Assembly (NCBI GenBank): GCA_017634555.1
Contig: JAGBNF010000012.1
Location: 1-63,013 of the forward strand
Direction of reading: 5' to 3'
DNA: 63,013 nt
From: Eubacterium sp.
GTDB taxonomy: Bacteria > Bacillota > Clostridia > Lachnospirales > Lachnospiraceae
Shown: in pieces, positions 32,683 to 42,074 of the stretch
Layout: each line of letters starts with the position of its first letter
How positions within the stretch are numbered: the first letter of the stretch is position 1
Translations under genes and position numbers: made by a program
Notes under the pieces: generated by a model
The model's input: only the letters and a program-made list of their open reading frames with translations
Database searches by the model: none
Told to the model about the DNA's origin: nothing

Positions 32683-33591
32683 ATGAGTAAAAAATCCAAA
32701 ATATTAAATGTAATAAAGAAGACAATCCTGACTTTTATAGCCATACTGTTTGCAACGTCATTCCTTCTTCCGACAATACTTACATTTTGTAACTCATTTA
32801 TGGCGGAACAGGAGATAAGCAGTAACTACGGTATTATCTTTAATAACTATACTTCGGAGGGTAATGACAAGGTTACGAGTTATCGTTCGGAAAAGGTTAA
32901 TCTGAAGCTCATACCGGATAAGGTTGTTGTTTCACAGTATGAAACGGTACTCCTCAAGAGTCCGGATTATCTGATGAAGTTCTGGAACTCGGTACTTCTT
33001 ACAGTTCCGATAATGATCTTCCAGATATTGGTGGCGCTGGGAGCCTCGTACGCATTTGCCAGGTTCAAAGGAAAACTAAAGGCAATCATATTCTTCCTAT
33101 ATCTGATACTTATGCTTATGCCATATCAGGTTACACTTGTTCCTAACTATATAGTAGCGAGCAAGCTGAACCTTCTTGATACAAGATGGTCGATACTGTT
33201 CCCGGGAATCTTCTCCCCATTCAGTGTTTACCTGCTTACAAAATATATGAAGAGAATTCCGGAATCGCTTATAGAAGCTGCGAAGCTGGACGGCTGTACA
33301 GAGTGGAGGATATTCAAGGATATTGCAATACCGCTCTGTAAAGGACCTATCGCTTCCGTAGCGATCCTGGTATTTATAGATTACTGGAACATGGTAGAAC
33401 AGCCTCTTATCATGCTGAGTGACAGTGCTTATCATCCATTATCGGTTTTCCTGTCACAGATCAATCAGGGCGAGATAGGACTTGCCTTTGCGATAGCAAC
33501 GATATATATGGTACCGCCGATATTGATATTCCTGTACGGCGAAGAATACCTGGTAGACGGAATAGCATACCAGGGTTCGGTTAAGGGATAG
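32683..33591 (+). CDS. ABC sugar permease, MalG/UgpE-like
   Basis: Encodes 302 residues; the ATG at 32683 lies two bases past the previous stop, with GAAGG in the preceding coding end. The first helix (about 13-33) is followed by an outer insert (about 35-90) that is longer than usual for MalG, with SNYGIIFNNYTSEG. Five further helices follow. The EAA loop reads EAAKLDGCTEWRIFKDIAIPL. The ending LVDGIAYQGSVKG is typical of the family. It is the partner of the 31743 permease. Confidence 0.92.
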   Translation: MSKKSKILNVIKKTILTFIAILFATSFLLPTILTFCNSFMAEQEISSNYGIIFNNYTSEGNDKVTSYRSEKVNLKLIPDKVVVSQYETVLLKSPDYLMKFWNSVLLTVPIMIFQILVALGASYAFARFKGKLKAIIFFLYLILMLMPYQVTLVPNYIVASKLNLLDTRWSILFPGIFSPFSVYLLTKYMKRIPESLIEAAKLDGCTEWRIFKDIAIPLCKGPIASVAILVFIDYWNMVEQPLIMLSDSAYHPLSVFLSQINQGEIGLAFAIATIYMVPPILIFLYGEEYLVDGIAYQGSVKG

Positions 33592-33628
33592 AACATTAAA
33601 AGAGAAAAAAGTCATAAGGAGATCTGTA

Positions 33629-35455
33629 ATGGAAGAGAACGAAAAGAAAGAGGAAAAAAGCGGAAGAAAGAAGATTATCAAGAACGTTGCGATAATTTTC
33701 ACAGTAGCATTATTACTGCTTACATTTTTCTCTAATACTATAATGAATCATTCACTGCCGGAGGTTTCCACTACAACAGTTTCCTCGGGTTCCGTACAGC
33801 AGAAGGTGAGATGCCAGGGTGATGTTGAGACAGCAAAGGATGTGGAGATCACGGTCAGCGGAGAAAGAGTTGTAAAGGAAGTATTTGTAGAGAGCGGCGA
33901 TGAGGTAAAGAAGGGCGATATGATCGTATCCTTCAACGAAGCCGAGAACCCGGAGCTTAAGAAGGCTGAGGCTGATCTTAAGGATAAGGAGAGAGAGCAT
34001 GAGAAGAAACTCCTTACAATGGGTGTCGATTATACAGATGATTATAAGGAAATAGAAGACTGCAAGCAGGATGTTGCAGATGCTGAGGAAGCACTTAAGA
34101 AAGCAAAGGCAGATGAGGCAAATGTATCCTATACTCAGGAGCAGGCAGAAGCTGCAAAGGCAAGGCTTATGTCACAGCAGGATGTAGTAACCGAGCTTCA
34201 GGAGCAGTTTGATAACTATTCCGCATTATTTGATTATTCTGCAGTAGCAGAGCAGATAACTGCTAAGGAAAACGAGCTGAATAATCTCGATGGAGAGATA
34301 AATCAGCTTAATTCAGAAATCAATACTCTGAATGCCGATATTGATAAGCTTGGCAAAGAGATTGAAGAGAAGACTGCACTTCGTGACAGCCAGGATCCTG
34401 CAAGTGCGGAATATACAAGCCTTAGTAATGAGATAGAGTTCAAGACCGGAGAAAAGACGTCTAAGGAAGAGGCTGTTTCGGAAAAGATTGAAAGACGTGA
34501 TCAGATTGAAAATCCGTATTATAAGACACAGCTCGAGGAGGAGCTTTCAGGTCTTAAGTCCAGTGTTTCAGAGGTTACCGAAATTGCTGACAGACTTGCT
34601 CAGGAGAAGGCAGAGCTGGCACGTCTTGAGGCTGAAATTGAAAACGGTTCTGCAAAACCGGACGCAGAGGCAGTTTCTGTAGAGCAGGCAGAGAAGGATC
34701 TGAAGAAAGCTCAGGATACACTTGAATCAAAGCAGAGAGCCCTTAATAAGAAAATCGAACAGGATGCTCTCGATAAGCAGAAGGACGATATCGACATGAT
34801 GAAGGAGCTGGAAGAGCTCGAAGAGATGAGAAAAGAAGTCCAGAAGCTTAAGGATCAGGATGATACAGCATGTATCGTAGCTCCTAATGACGGAATAATC
34901 ACAAATATCAGCCTTAAGGAAGGCGATAAGATCAATAACGAAAATCCTATCGCAACTATCCAGCTTGCAGAGAGCGGATATGAGGTGGCTACTAAGATCA
35001 CTAAGGCAGACGGAAGACTTATCCATGTTGGAGATGAGGCTGTCCTCGAGAATGTATGGTCAAGTGATGCAACTGCAACAGTAAAGAGTATCAAGGCAGA
35101 TCCGGACGACCCTAACAAGAGCCTTATAGTAAAGTTTGAGGTTAAGGGAAGTGACATCAACGTAGGTCAGACGATTCAGTTCGCAGTCGGAAACAAGAGT
35201 CAGAAGTATGACACAGTAGTTCCGAATAATGCGGTTAAGGAAGATACATCAGGAAACTTCGTTCTGGTTGTAAAGGTTAAGAGCACACCGCTCGGAAATC
35301 GTTATACAGTAAAGAAGGTTGAAGTAACCAAGCTTGCATCGGATACAACAAAATGTGCTATTTCCGGTGATGTTATGGAATACGATAATGTAGTAACAAA
35401 CGCATCAAAGAGAATTGAGAACGGTCAGCAGGTAAGATTATCCGAAAAACAGTAA
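33629..35455 (+). CDS. MacA/HlyD-like membrane-fusion adaptor with long coiled coil
   Basis: Encodes 608 residues, with AAGGAG nine bases upstream. One N-terminal membrane anchor lies at about 17-36. Lipoyl-like halves flank a coiled coil: the first half at about 50-105 (VKEVFVESGDEVKKGD), heptad-rich helices at about 105-405, and the second half at about 412-445 (CIVAPNDGIITNISLKEGD). Beta-barrel and membrane-proximal domains follow to the end. The coiled coil is about three times the usual MacA length. In monoderms such adaptors pair with MacB-type permeases such as the one at 27890. Two adjoining genes encode sugar-type permeases, which would be an unusual partner. Confidence 0.88.
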   Translation: MEENEKKEEKSGRKKIIKNVAIIFTVALLLLTFFSNTIMNHSLPEVSTTTVSSGSVQQKVRCQGDVETAKDVEITVSGERVVKEVFVESGDEVKKGDMIVSFNEAENPELKKAEADLKDKEREHEKKLLTMGVDYTDDYKEIEDCKQDVADAEEALKKAKADEANVSYTQEQAEAAKARLMSQQDVVTELQEQFDNYSALFDYSAVAEQITAKENELNNLDGEINQLNSEINTLNADIDKLGKEIEEKTALRDSQDPASAEYTSLSNEIEFKTGEKTSKEEAVSEKIERRDQIENPYYKTQLEEELSGLKSSVSEVTEIADRLAQEKAELARLEAEIENGSAKPDAEAVSVEQAEKDLKKAQDTLESKQRALNKKIEQDALDKQKDDIDMMKELEELEEMRKEVQKLKDQDDTACIVAPNDGIITNISLKEGDKINNENPIATIQLAESGYEVATKITKADGRLIHVGDEAVLENVWSSDATATVKSIKADPDDPNKSLIVKFEVKGSDINVGQTIQFAVGNKSQKYDTVVPNNAVKEDTSGNFVLVVKVKSTPLGNRYTVKKVEVTKLASDTTKCAISGDVMEYDNVVTNASKRIENGQQVRLSEKQ

Positions 35456-35471
35456 AGGAATGACCAGATAA

Positions 35472-37025
35472 ATGCAAAGCAGATTTAATCCTAAAACTTT
35501 AATAAAAATACTGATTGCAGTAGATATTCTGCTCATTCTTATTACAGCATTTATCTGCTTCAGGCAGAGTGAGAGAGTAAAGAGAATCTATTCTCAGCAG
35601 GCAGCTGAACGATGGGAAAGCGAGGATATGGAATTCGCAGAGGTCAGTGTCTACTATTCAAATGCCCGCAATTCAGGTAAGAAGGAAATAGAAGAGATTA
35701 GAAACAATATCATGAAGAAGCTGGATGAGGATGAGCTTCTTGACAGTTCTTCGCTTTCAGACAAAAGAGCTTTTATCGACGCATATTCAGGCTTTACTGA
35801 GATGAGAGTGGAGAAGGGTGATAATCAGATAACCGGTAAGATTTACGGAGTCAGTGATGACTTTTTCCTGATACACCCGATACCGCTTTTGGCCGGAAAC
35901 TATATCAATCCTGTTGAAAAGACAAATGATATCGGTGACGGAATAGATCCTTACCAGATCATTCTGGATGAAAACATGGCATGGAATCTTTTCGGAAGCG
36001 TTGATGTAGCCGGAATGAAGGTTTGGATAAATGGTAAAGTCTTTACTATAATGGGTGTTGTGGAAGCATCACAGAATAAGACCGAGGAAATGGCTTATGG
36101 AAATTTTGATGCTGCATTCATCCCATTCGCAGCCTTTGACAAAATGAAGCTGAAGGTCAGCGTAAACTGCTATGAGGCGGTTCTTCCGGAACCAATCAAG
36201 GGTTATGCTCAGAGTGCCATCGGTGAAGCAACAGATATAGTTGTTGATCCGGAGGAAGAGAGTGACGGAACCGAGCCGAGATCAACACTCAGCTTCGGTG
36301 ATTCAGAGGTCGTAATAAATACAGACAGATTCGGTGTTTCGGCACTTTATAAATATCTGAAGAATAAGAAGTATATGAGCATGCATACAACGGAGATTGC
36401 ATATCCTTATTGGGAAAATGTAGCCCGTTTCGAGGTAGAGCGTGCAAGCCGAGTTTTCAAGGCATGCATCGCACTTCTTGTACTTCCGGCACTTTCATTT
36501 CTTGCTTTACTGGGATGGCTGTATCATAAGCGTACGGTTGTCTTTAATGCAAAGAATAAGGAGAAGGCTCTGGATCTTCTGGCTGAGCTGGGAGAAGGAA
36601 TCAAGGAGCATTTCACAAAGCCTAGAGTAGAGAATTACGATGATGATTCTGAAGACGACGATGAAGCAGAAGAAGTAAAGGCTCCGAATGCTGAAGAGCA
36701 GATAAGAGCAAGAGTTGCAGCACGTGAAGCAGCCGCAAGAGCACAGGCGGAAGCCGAGGCAGCAAGGGCAGCGGCAGAAGCTGAAGAAGCACAGGCAACA
36801 GAGGAATCAGAGGCTGAAGCAACACAGGCAGCAGCACAGACTGAAGAGCAGGCTGCAGAAGAAACAGCTCAGACTCAGACAATGGCTGACGGTCATACAG
36901 AACAGCTCTTCGCAGATATGACAGAGCAGACTGAAGCAGAAACAGATGATGATTCTATAGAATTAACTACCGTTGATAACGGTATTGTAGTAAACTCAGA
37001 AGAGGAAACAGGTAACGAAGAATAA
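35472..37025 (+). CDS. MacB-ectodomain-like protein lacking the FtsX helices
   Basis: Encodes 517 residues. Helix 1 is at about 12-32. The outer domain (about 35-315) resembles a MacB periplasmic core domain, with GKIYGVSDDFFLIHPIPLL, ILDENMAWNLFGS and VWINGKVFTIMGVVE. Only one further helix follows (about 334-355), instead of the three that form an FtsX transporter core. A cytosolic tail of about 160 residues is Ala/Glu/Gln-rich and coiled-coil-like, ending in acidic residues. It has no ATPase coupling helix, so it is unlikely to be a transporter alone and may be an accessory of the MacB/adaptor system. It follows the adaptor gene by 16 bases. Confidence 0.82.
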   Translation: MQSRFNPKTLIKILIAVDILLILITAFICFRQSERVKRIYSQQAAERWESEDMEFAEVSVYYSNARNSGKKEIEEIRNNIMKKLDEDELLDSSSLSDKRAFIDAYSGFTEMRVEKGDNQITGKIYGVSDDFFLIHPIPLLAGNYINPVEKTNDIGDGIDPYQIILDENMAWNLFGSVDVAGMKVWINGKVFTIMGVVEASQNKTEEMAYGNFDAAFIPFAAFDKMKLKVSVNCYEAVLPEPIKGYAQSAIGEATDIVVDPEEESDGTEPRSTLSFGDSEVVINTDRFGVSALYKYLKNKKYMSMHTTEIAYPYWENVARFEVERASRVFKACIALLVLPALSFLALLGWLYHKRTVVFNAKNKEKALDLLAELGEGIKEHFTKPRVENYDDDSEDDDEAEEVKAPNAEEQIRARVAAREAAARAQAEAEAARAAAEAEEAQATEESEAEATQAAAQTEEQAAEETAQTQTMADGHTEQLFADMTEQTEAETDDDSIELTTVDNGIVVNSEEETGNEE

Positions 37026-37044
37026 GTAGTATGAGGAGACGCTT

Positions 37045-38334
37045 ATGATACTTATCAAGGGCGGACATGTAGTATGTCCGGTTACAAAGAGAGACGAAAC
37101 AGCAGACGTTCTTATTGACGGCAGAAAGATCATTCAGGTTGAGGCAGGTATCGATGCCGATGCAGGATGGCTGAAGGATAAGGATGTTCAGGTGATCGAT
37201 GCGGCGGGGCTTATAGTAGCACCGGGACTTGTGGATACACATGTACATTTCCGTGATCCGGGATTCACCTATAAGGAAGATATTGAGACAGGAGCGAAGG
37301 CTGCTGCCAGAGGCGGTTTTACCACAGTAGTATGTATGGCAAACACAAAGCCGGCTGTAGATAACCTTGAAACACTGGAATACATTCAGAAGAAGGGTGA
37401 GGCAACCGGGATAAATGTGCTCCAGACCGCAACTGTCACAAAGGGAATGGCAGGTGAAGAGCTTACGGATATGGAGGCTCTTGCTGATGCGGGAGCAGCG
37501 GGCTTTACCGATGACGGACTTCCGATAATGAATGAAAAAGTACTTTACGAGGCAATGCTGAGAGCAGTTCAGCTGGATCTTCCGATAAGTCTTCATGAAG
37601 AGGATCCGCTCTTCATAAAGCAGCCGGGAGTAAATATGGGAAAGGTTTCCGAACAGCTCGGTTATGGTGGAGCATCGGGAACTGCTGAATCCATAATGGT
37701 TGCAAGGGACTGCGCTATGGCCCTTCATACGGGAGCGGCTTTATGCATCCAGCATATCAGTGCCAAGGAAAGTGTTGATTATGTAAGACTTGCGAAAAAG
37801 CAGGGAGCAGATGTACATGCAGAGGCAACTCCGCACCATTTCACACTTACAGAGGATGCGGTTCTTGAATACGGAACCTACGCAAGAATGAATCCTCCTC
37901 TCAGAACAGAGGAAGATAGACTCGCAATAATCAAGGGAATAGTTGACGGAACCATCGACATGATAGTTACCGATCACGCACCTCATTCAAAGGAAGAGAA
38001 GGATCGCCCGATGGCACAGGCACCAAGCGGTATCACGGGACTTGAGACATCTCTCGGACTCGGCATCAAGTCACTGGTACAGCCGGGTCATATATCACTC
38101 ATGAAGCTTATGGAGCTTATGAGCAAGAATCCTTCGGAATTCTACAGAATGATACCGGGAAGTATCAGCGAGACAGAGGCTGCTGATATCGTTATCTTCG
38201 GTGAGAATGAAGAGTGGGTCGTTAAGGAAGAGGAATATGCATCAAAGGCAGTAAACAGTCCGTTCACGGGATGGACTCTTCCGGGAAAGGTTCACTATAC
38301 GATATGCGGCGGTAAGATCGTATACCAAGGATAG
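37045..38334 (+). CDS. pyrC: Dihydroorotase
   Basis: Encodes 429 residues, the type I length, with GAGGAG upstream. It closes N-carbamoyl-aspartate to dihydroorotate, the third step of pyrimidine synthesis. Zinc-binding motifs are VDTHVHFRDPG, followed by the FTDDG loop, an ISLHEEDP His, the IQHISAKESV His, and catalytic Asp in VTDHAPHSKEEK. GITGLETSLGLG and NPSEFY are also typical. It lies 19 bases past the previous gene but has no functional link to it. No other pyrimidine genes are in the window. Confidence 0.95.
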   Translation: MILIKGGHVVCPVTKRDETADVLIDGRKIIQVEAGIDADAGWLKDKDVQVIDAAGLIVAPGLVDTHVHFRDPGFTYKEDIETGAKAAARGGFTTVVCMANTKPAVDNLETLEYIQKKGEATGINVLQTATVTKGMAGEELTDMEALADAGAAGFTDDGLPIMNEKVLYEAMLRAVQLDLPISLHEEDPLFIKQPGVNMGKVSEQLGYGGASGTAESIMVARDCAMALHTGAALCIQHISAKESVDYVRLAKKQGADVHAEATPHHFTLTEDAVLEYGTYARMNPPLRTEEDRLAIIKGIVDGTIDMIVTDHAPHSKEEKDRPMAQAPSGITGLETSLGLGIKSLVQPGHISLMKLMELMSKNPSEFYRMIPGSISETEAADIVIFGENEEWVVKEEEYASKAVNSPFTGWTLPGKVHYTICGGKIVYQG

Positions 38335-38407
38335 TTTAGATAGCTTGGATATCTAAGTATAAAGTTTAGAAAAGTATAGTATAGAAGAGCTAAGGAGGCA
38401 GATTACC

Positions 38408-38761
38408 ATGGTTAAGACAAAACAGGACCTTATCAGAAAGGTTAATGAGGTTGTTGCGGCTTCCAGTGTATGTCCGGAGCTTAAAGAAGTCGGAATGAAG
38501 TACCTTACAGGTGCGGAAACAGATGAAGAGCCGGAACTCAGAAAGCTTCTTTTTGCAGAGCTTGAAGAGGATGTCTGCACACTCGATAATGTAATTCCGT
38601 TTTTTGAATCAGAAGCTGCAGAGAAGATATTCGGTGCCGAGCAGGCAAAGATGATGACTAAGATTGCCAAGGAGAAGAAGGCAGCCGGTGGTAAATACTG
38701 CATCTGTCCTGCATGTACTGCAGGTGGTGAAATTCTTGACAGTCGTGATATAATAGAATAA
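38408..38761 (+). CDS. Small cytosolic protein with C-terminal Cys cluster
   Basis: Encodes 117 residues, with AAGGAGG upstream. It is helical and acidic, with no signal or membrane segment. Near the C-terminus, YCICPACTAGGEIL holds three cysteines (C-x-C-x2-C), possibly a metal or redox site. Similar short proteins occur in Lachnospiraceae, sometimes with unconvincing Hsp90-like names. Function not recognised. It is separated from the next gene by 69 bases. Confidence 0.75.
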   Translation: MVKTKQDLIRKVNEVVAASSVCPELKEVGMKYLTGAETDEEPELRKLLFAELEEDVCTLDNVIPFFESEAAEKIFGAEQAKMMTKIAKEKKAAGGKYCICPACTAGGEILDSRDIIE

Positions 38762-38830
38762 GCAGTTTAAAAATCACTTCCAAAGGGTATAAAGGGGTTT
38801 GGAAAGTATTGAATTTATGGAGGTGTGTTT

Positions 38831-39226
38831 ATGGCATGTTTTATTGTATCGGGAGTTGAGGCAATTGTTGTCACAGCTGTGAAGAAGGTTGAGGAAAAGA
38901 AGGAAGCAAAGGCAGCTGAAGCCGGAGTTGAAACAGAGGTTAAGATTCCACTCAGCAGAAAGCTTAAATGGCTTACAAATATGCTCTGGGGAGGAGTTAT
39001 CCTTCTTGCATTCGAGCATGTATGGCATGGCGAAGTAGTAGCCTGGTTCCCATTCCTTACTGCTATGTCGGATCCCGGGGATACGGCGGAAATGCTGCAT
39101 GAAATGGCGACGGTGGGCGTTGCTATGGCAGCTCTGATAACAGCTGTATGGATTGTTATGTGCATAGCTGCAGATGCTATCGTTAAGCGTCCGGCCAAGA
39201 AGGCAGCTAAAGCAGCAGAATTGTAA
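38831..39226 (+). CDS. Small three-helix membrane protein
   Basis: Encodes 131 residues from the ATG at 38831; GGAGG at 38819-38823 gives better spacing than the GTG at 38825. The N-terminal hydrophobic stretch is MACFIVSGVEAIVVTAV. A charged linker, then a helix around WLTNMLWGGVILLAFEHVW, then one around VGVAMAALITAVWIVMCIA, ending in Lys/Ala-rich residues. His in FEHVWHGE and acidic residues between helices are notable. It is followed after 13 bases by another small membrane protein, probably its partner. Family not recognised. Confidence 0.75.
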   Translation: MACFIVSGVEAIVVTAVKKVEEKKEAKAAEAGVETEVKIPLSRKLKWLTNMLWGGVILLAFEHVWHGEVVAWFPFLTAMSDPGDTAEMLHEMATVGVAMAALITAVWIVMCIAADAIVKRPAKKAAKAAEL

Positions 39227-39239
39227 GGAGGTAGAAAGT

Positions 39240-39554
39240 ATGACTCTACTTATTACGGTTTTTGCGGCAGTTATAACTACAGTTAAATGGTATAATCGTA
39301 AAGATGACAGTATGAATCTCGGAGTTCTGCTTTTCCTGTTCTGGGGAGCATCCATCATGTGGTTTGTTGATGCTATCTTTGAATATGTAGAGCTTGGAGC
39401 AGAGTATTTCAATCAGGCACCTCAGGATATGCTGAATGATGCATTCCTCGGTCTTGCCGTTGTAGCACTCGCTCTTGTAATCTGGGTTGTTAAGCTTCTC
39501 ATCTCCGATCCGAAGGGTTCGGTCAGAGCAGCGCTTACAAAGAAGGATGCGTAA
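39240..39554 (+). CDS. Small membrane protein paired with the 38831 protein
   Basis: Encodes 104 residues from the ATG at 39240, with AAGGAGG; an in-frame codon at 39174 lies inside the upstream gene and is rejected. Three hydrophobic stretches occur: TLLITVFAAVITTV, GVLLFLFWGASIMWFVDAIF, and AFLGLAVVALALVIWVVKLLI. It has similar size and helix pattern to its neighbour. They may form a hetero-oligomer. A strong terminator follows. Confidence 0.75.
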   Translation: MTLLITVFAAVITTVKWYNRKDDSMNLGVLLFLFWGASIMWFVDAIFEYVELGAEYFNQAPQDMLNDAFLGLAVVALALVIWVVKLLISDPKGSVRAALTKKDA

Positions 39555-39603
39555 AGAGCTCCGGTACATTTTAAGAGTTTTTTAAAGATTGAAAATTTAT
39601 AAG

Positions 39604-39644
39604 ATGCTACAATCTCAGTGAAAATTGAGATTGTAGCATTTTTT
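39604..39644 (+). terminator. Terminator after the small membrane protein pair
   Basis: ATGCTACAATCTCA (39604-39617) pairs perfectly with its complement at 39626-39639. Six T follow. It ends only 15 bases before the next start codon, so operon C must initiate inside or near this hairpin, or depend on read-through. Confidence 0.88.
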
Positions 39645-39658
39645 GTTGAGGTCGCGGT

Positions 39659-42073
39659 ATGTTTTTTAAAATGTTGAAAAATGACCTGAAAGCACACAAG
39701 GGTCTGAATATCATACTTTTTATCTTTATTGTCTGCTCGTCGGTCATATCCGTTGTGGCGACGAATCTTATGTACTCGGTGTTTACAGGAAGAAGTAATA
39801 CCGACAGGATAGCAAATGTAGCGAATGTCTATATGTATTGTAATATCGGCATGGACAACTTCGATGATAAGAAGGCGGCGCTTGAGAGCTGGATGGGAGA
39901 TAACGAGAGAATCAAGGAAGGTGAGCTCAGGGAGTATGCCGTATGTCTGGATGATGAGGTTTGCATAAACGGCAGATACGCCTCCGACCCCGATATGTTT
40001 TTCAGGAGAAACTTTGCTGTTACGACACAACCGAAGAAGATAGGACTCCTTTTCAATGATGATGACCGGCCTTTTGCGGTAGATACGGGTGAGATTGCAG
40101 TAAGCATTGATTTTGCCGAATATTTTAGTCTTTCCAGAGGGGATAAGATCCGGATCACCAGCTATATGGGAAATGTATATGAGTTTACCATAGCAGAGAT
40201 ATATAAGCAGCCGTCAGATACCGATGCCGAGGAGTTTATCTTAGCGGATGCGGATTATAAGCTGATTCGTTCTGAGTTCCCGTTCAGAAATGTAACCTTA
40301 TGGTTAAGGGCTGTAAATAACAGCGTAGTAAAAAGGCTGACGGATGAGCTTTATGAACAGAATCTTGTAAGGGGATGTTCAGCATGGGGATACGCAAAGG
40401 AGATAGATGCGGATTATACGATCCTTACGGTAATCTCATATTTCCTCTTTGCCATGAGCGTGATAATCATATTGATAATGCTGATAACCCTCAGATTTAT
40501 GATGGTTGCGGCAATAAACAGGGAAGAAAAAGAAATCGGTATGATGCGTGCCATCGGTGTGGATTCACCGAGGTACAGATGGATGTTTGCATCAACCTAT
40601 GTTGTATTTGCAATTATCGGAGGCATAGCCGGAATAACCGTGGGTGTTCCTCTTTCTGAGAAATGCAGAGCCCGATTCTGTACAAATATGTTTTCCACGA
40701 ATCACCGTATGCCGATCTATATAGCTATTGCGGTTTCCATCGGAATAATTATCCTGATACTGCTATTCTCGGCAATAATAATGAGAAGGATAAACAGGAT
40801 CTCGGTAATAGAGACAATCCACGGAAACGGCCAGGGAGAACGCTTCGGAAAGCTTAACAGGCTGAATATATATAAGTCAAAGAGAATGAAGATACCTGCC
40901 ATGCTGGCGATTGGAAATATAGTGAACAGCTTTAAGAAATATATATTCCTTGTCATAACCTATATGATGGCGATAGTGATACTCTTTATTGCTTTTCATC
41001 TGAAGAACTCACTTCAAAGTGATGAGTATTCAAGAAATTTCCTTTTGCTAAATTATGATTTTATGCTCTATCTGGATGGTGAATGGGCAGAATATTATTA
41101 TCAGAAGGGCGGAGATAGGCTTGGTGCATATCAGGTCATGAAGGAGGAACTGAACAGTGAAGGTATTCCAGTGGACTTCAGATGTATGCATGTATCAAAT
41201 GCGGAAATTCTGATGGATGACAGAGAGTCGCTGGTGGTAAGGTTCATGTTCGGTGATACAAATAACGAACTTATTCCGCTGAGGAAAGGCGGCAAGCTTC
41301 CTATCCTGGATAATGAGATAATAGTCAGCTATTTCACTGCAAAGAAGGAAGGCTGGAAGATAGGAGATACACTTACTCTCGAGCTTGAGGAATATGATGA
41401 TAACAACATTAGTCATCATACAGTGCAAAGAGAATTCATCATTACAGGCTTCTTCGACAAAATGGAGGAAGGATATCCGACGGTCATTGTAGGTGAACAG
41501 TATACGGGTGCTGTTAAGCAGGGGCTCACGATCACGGATCTCACCCTTGACGCACCGAAATCCGAGCATCCGAAATACATTAAGCAGATGCAGGACCGCT
41601 TCGGAGAGGGTATTGTATATACGATGAAGGAAGAAAGGGAGATGGGCTTCGGCTATATCACAAAGTATATAGATGCACTGAAGATTGTGCTTTCAATCAT
41701 AATCGCATTTATACTTTCCCTCAATACGCTTCTTTATACGACGGTAGATCTGAACAGAGAGACGCCTTCCATAGCAATGCTTAAATGTACCGGCTTCTCA
41801 AATAAGGATATTCGCAGGTGGCAGCTGCTGAGAATGCTGTTAATACTGGTGATCGCATATATAGGTGCGGTAATCCTTCAGAAAACTGTGGTGGTATATA
41901 TAGTTGCAAAGGTATTTGAGAACTTCGGAGTTACGGGCTTCAGGTTCGTACCGAATCCGATCGATAAGTACGTGATAGTTCCGTGTATCATTTTTGGAAT
42001 AGTGATAGTTGCACTCAGGGTATGTCTCGGACAGGTGAAGAGTATAAATATTTGGAATATAAGGGAAGAGTAA
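39659..42073 (+). CDS. FtsX/MacB-fold ABC permease, 804 residues (operon C)
   Basis: GAGG precedes the ATG by seven bases. It has two FtsX units: helix 1 (about 18-40), outer domain to about 250, helices 2-4 (about 258-380), helix 5 (about 428-448), outer domain (about 450-665), helices 6-8 to the end. Coupling segments are EIGMMRAIGVDSPRYRWMF and SIAMLKCTGFSNKDIRRWQL. Size and layout match the 16722 permease, so the two are probably paralogues. It ends KSINIWNIREE, one base before the ATPase start. It forms a module with the ATPase, an acylase-like lipoprotein and a two-component system. Confidence 0.92.
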   Translation: MFFKMLKNDLKAHKGLNIILFIFIVCSSVISVVATNLMYSVFTGRSNTDRIANVANVYMYCNIGMDNFDDKKAALESWMGDNERIKEGELREYAVCLDDEVCINGRYASDPDMFFRRNFAVTTQPKKIGLLFNDDDRPFAVDTGEIAVSIDFAEYFSLSRGDKIRITSYMGNVYEFTIAEIYKQPSDTDAEEFILADADYKLIRSEFPFRNVTLWLRAVNNSVVKRLTDELYEQNLVRGCSAWGYAKEIDADYTILTVISYFLFAMSVIIILIMLITLRFMMVAAINREEKEIGMMRAIGVDSPRYRWMFASTYVVFAIIGGIAGITVGVPLSEKCRARFCTNMFSTNHRMPIYIAIAVSIGIIILILLFSAIIMRRINRISVIETIHGNGQGERFGKLNRLNIYKSKRMKIPAMLAIGNIVNSFKKYIFLVITYMMAIVILFIAFHLKNSLQSDEYSRNFLLLNYDFMLYLDGEWAEYYYQKGGDRLGAYQVMKEELNSEGIPVDFRCMHVSNAEILMDDRESLVVRFMFGDTNNELIPLRKGGKLPILDNEIIVSYFTAKKEGWKIGDTLTLELEEYDDNNISHHTVQREFIITGFFDKMEEGYPTVIVGEQYTGAVKQGLTITDLTLDAPKSEHPKYIKQMQDRFGEGIVYTMKEEREMGFGYITKYIDALKIVLSIIIAFILSLNTLLYTTVDLNRETPSIAMLKCTGFSNKDIRRWQLLRMLLILVIAYIGAVILQKTVVVYIVAKVFENFGVTGFRFVPNPIDKYVIVPCIIFGIVIVALRVCLGQVKSINIWNIREE

Positions 42074-42074
42074 T

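Noticed and set aside
36967-37728. Minus-strand frame (253 codons) opposite the start of pyrC
   Set aside because: pyrC motifs are complete on the plus strand; the antisense protein is Cys- and Ser-rich without family resemblance.
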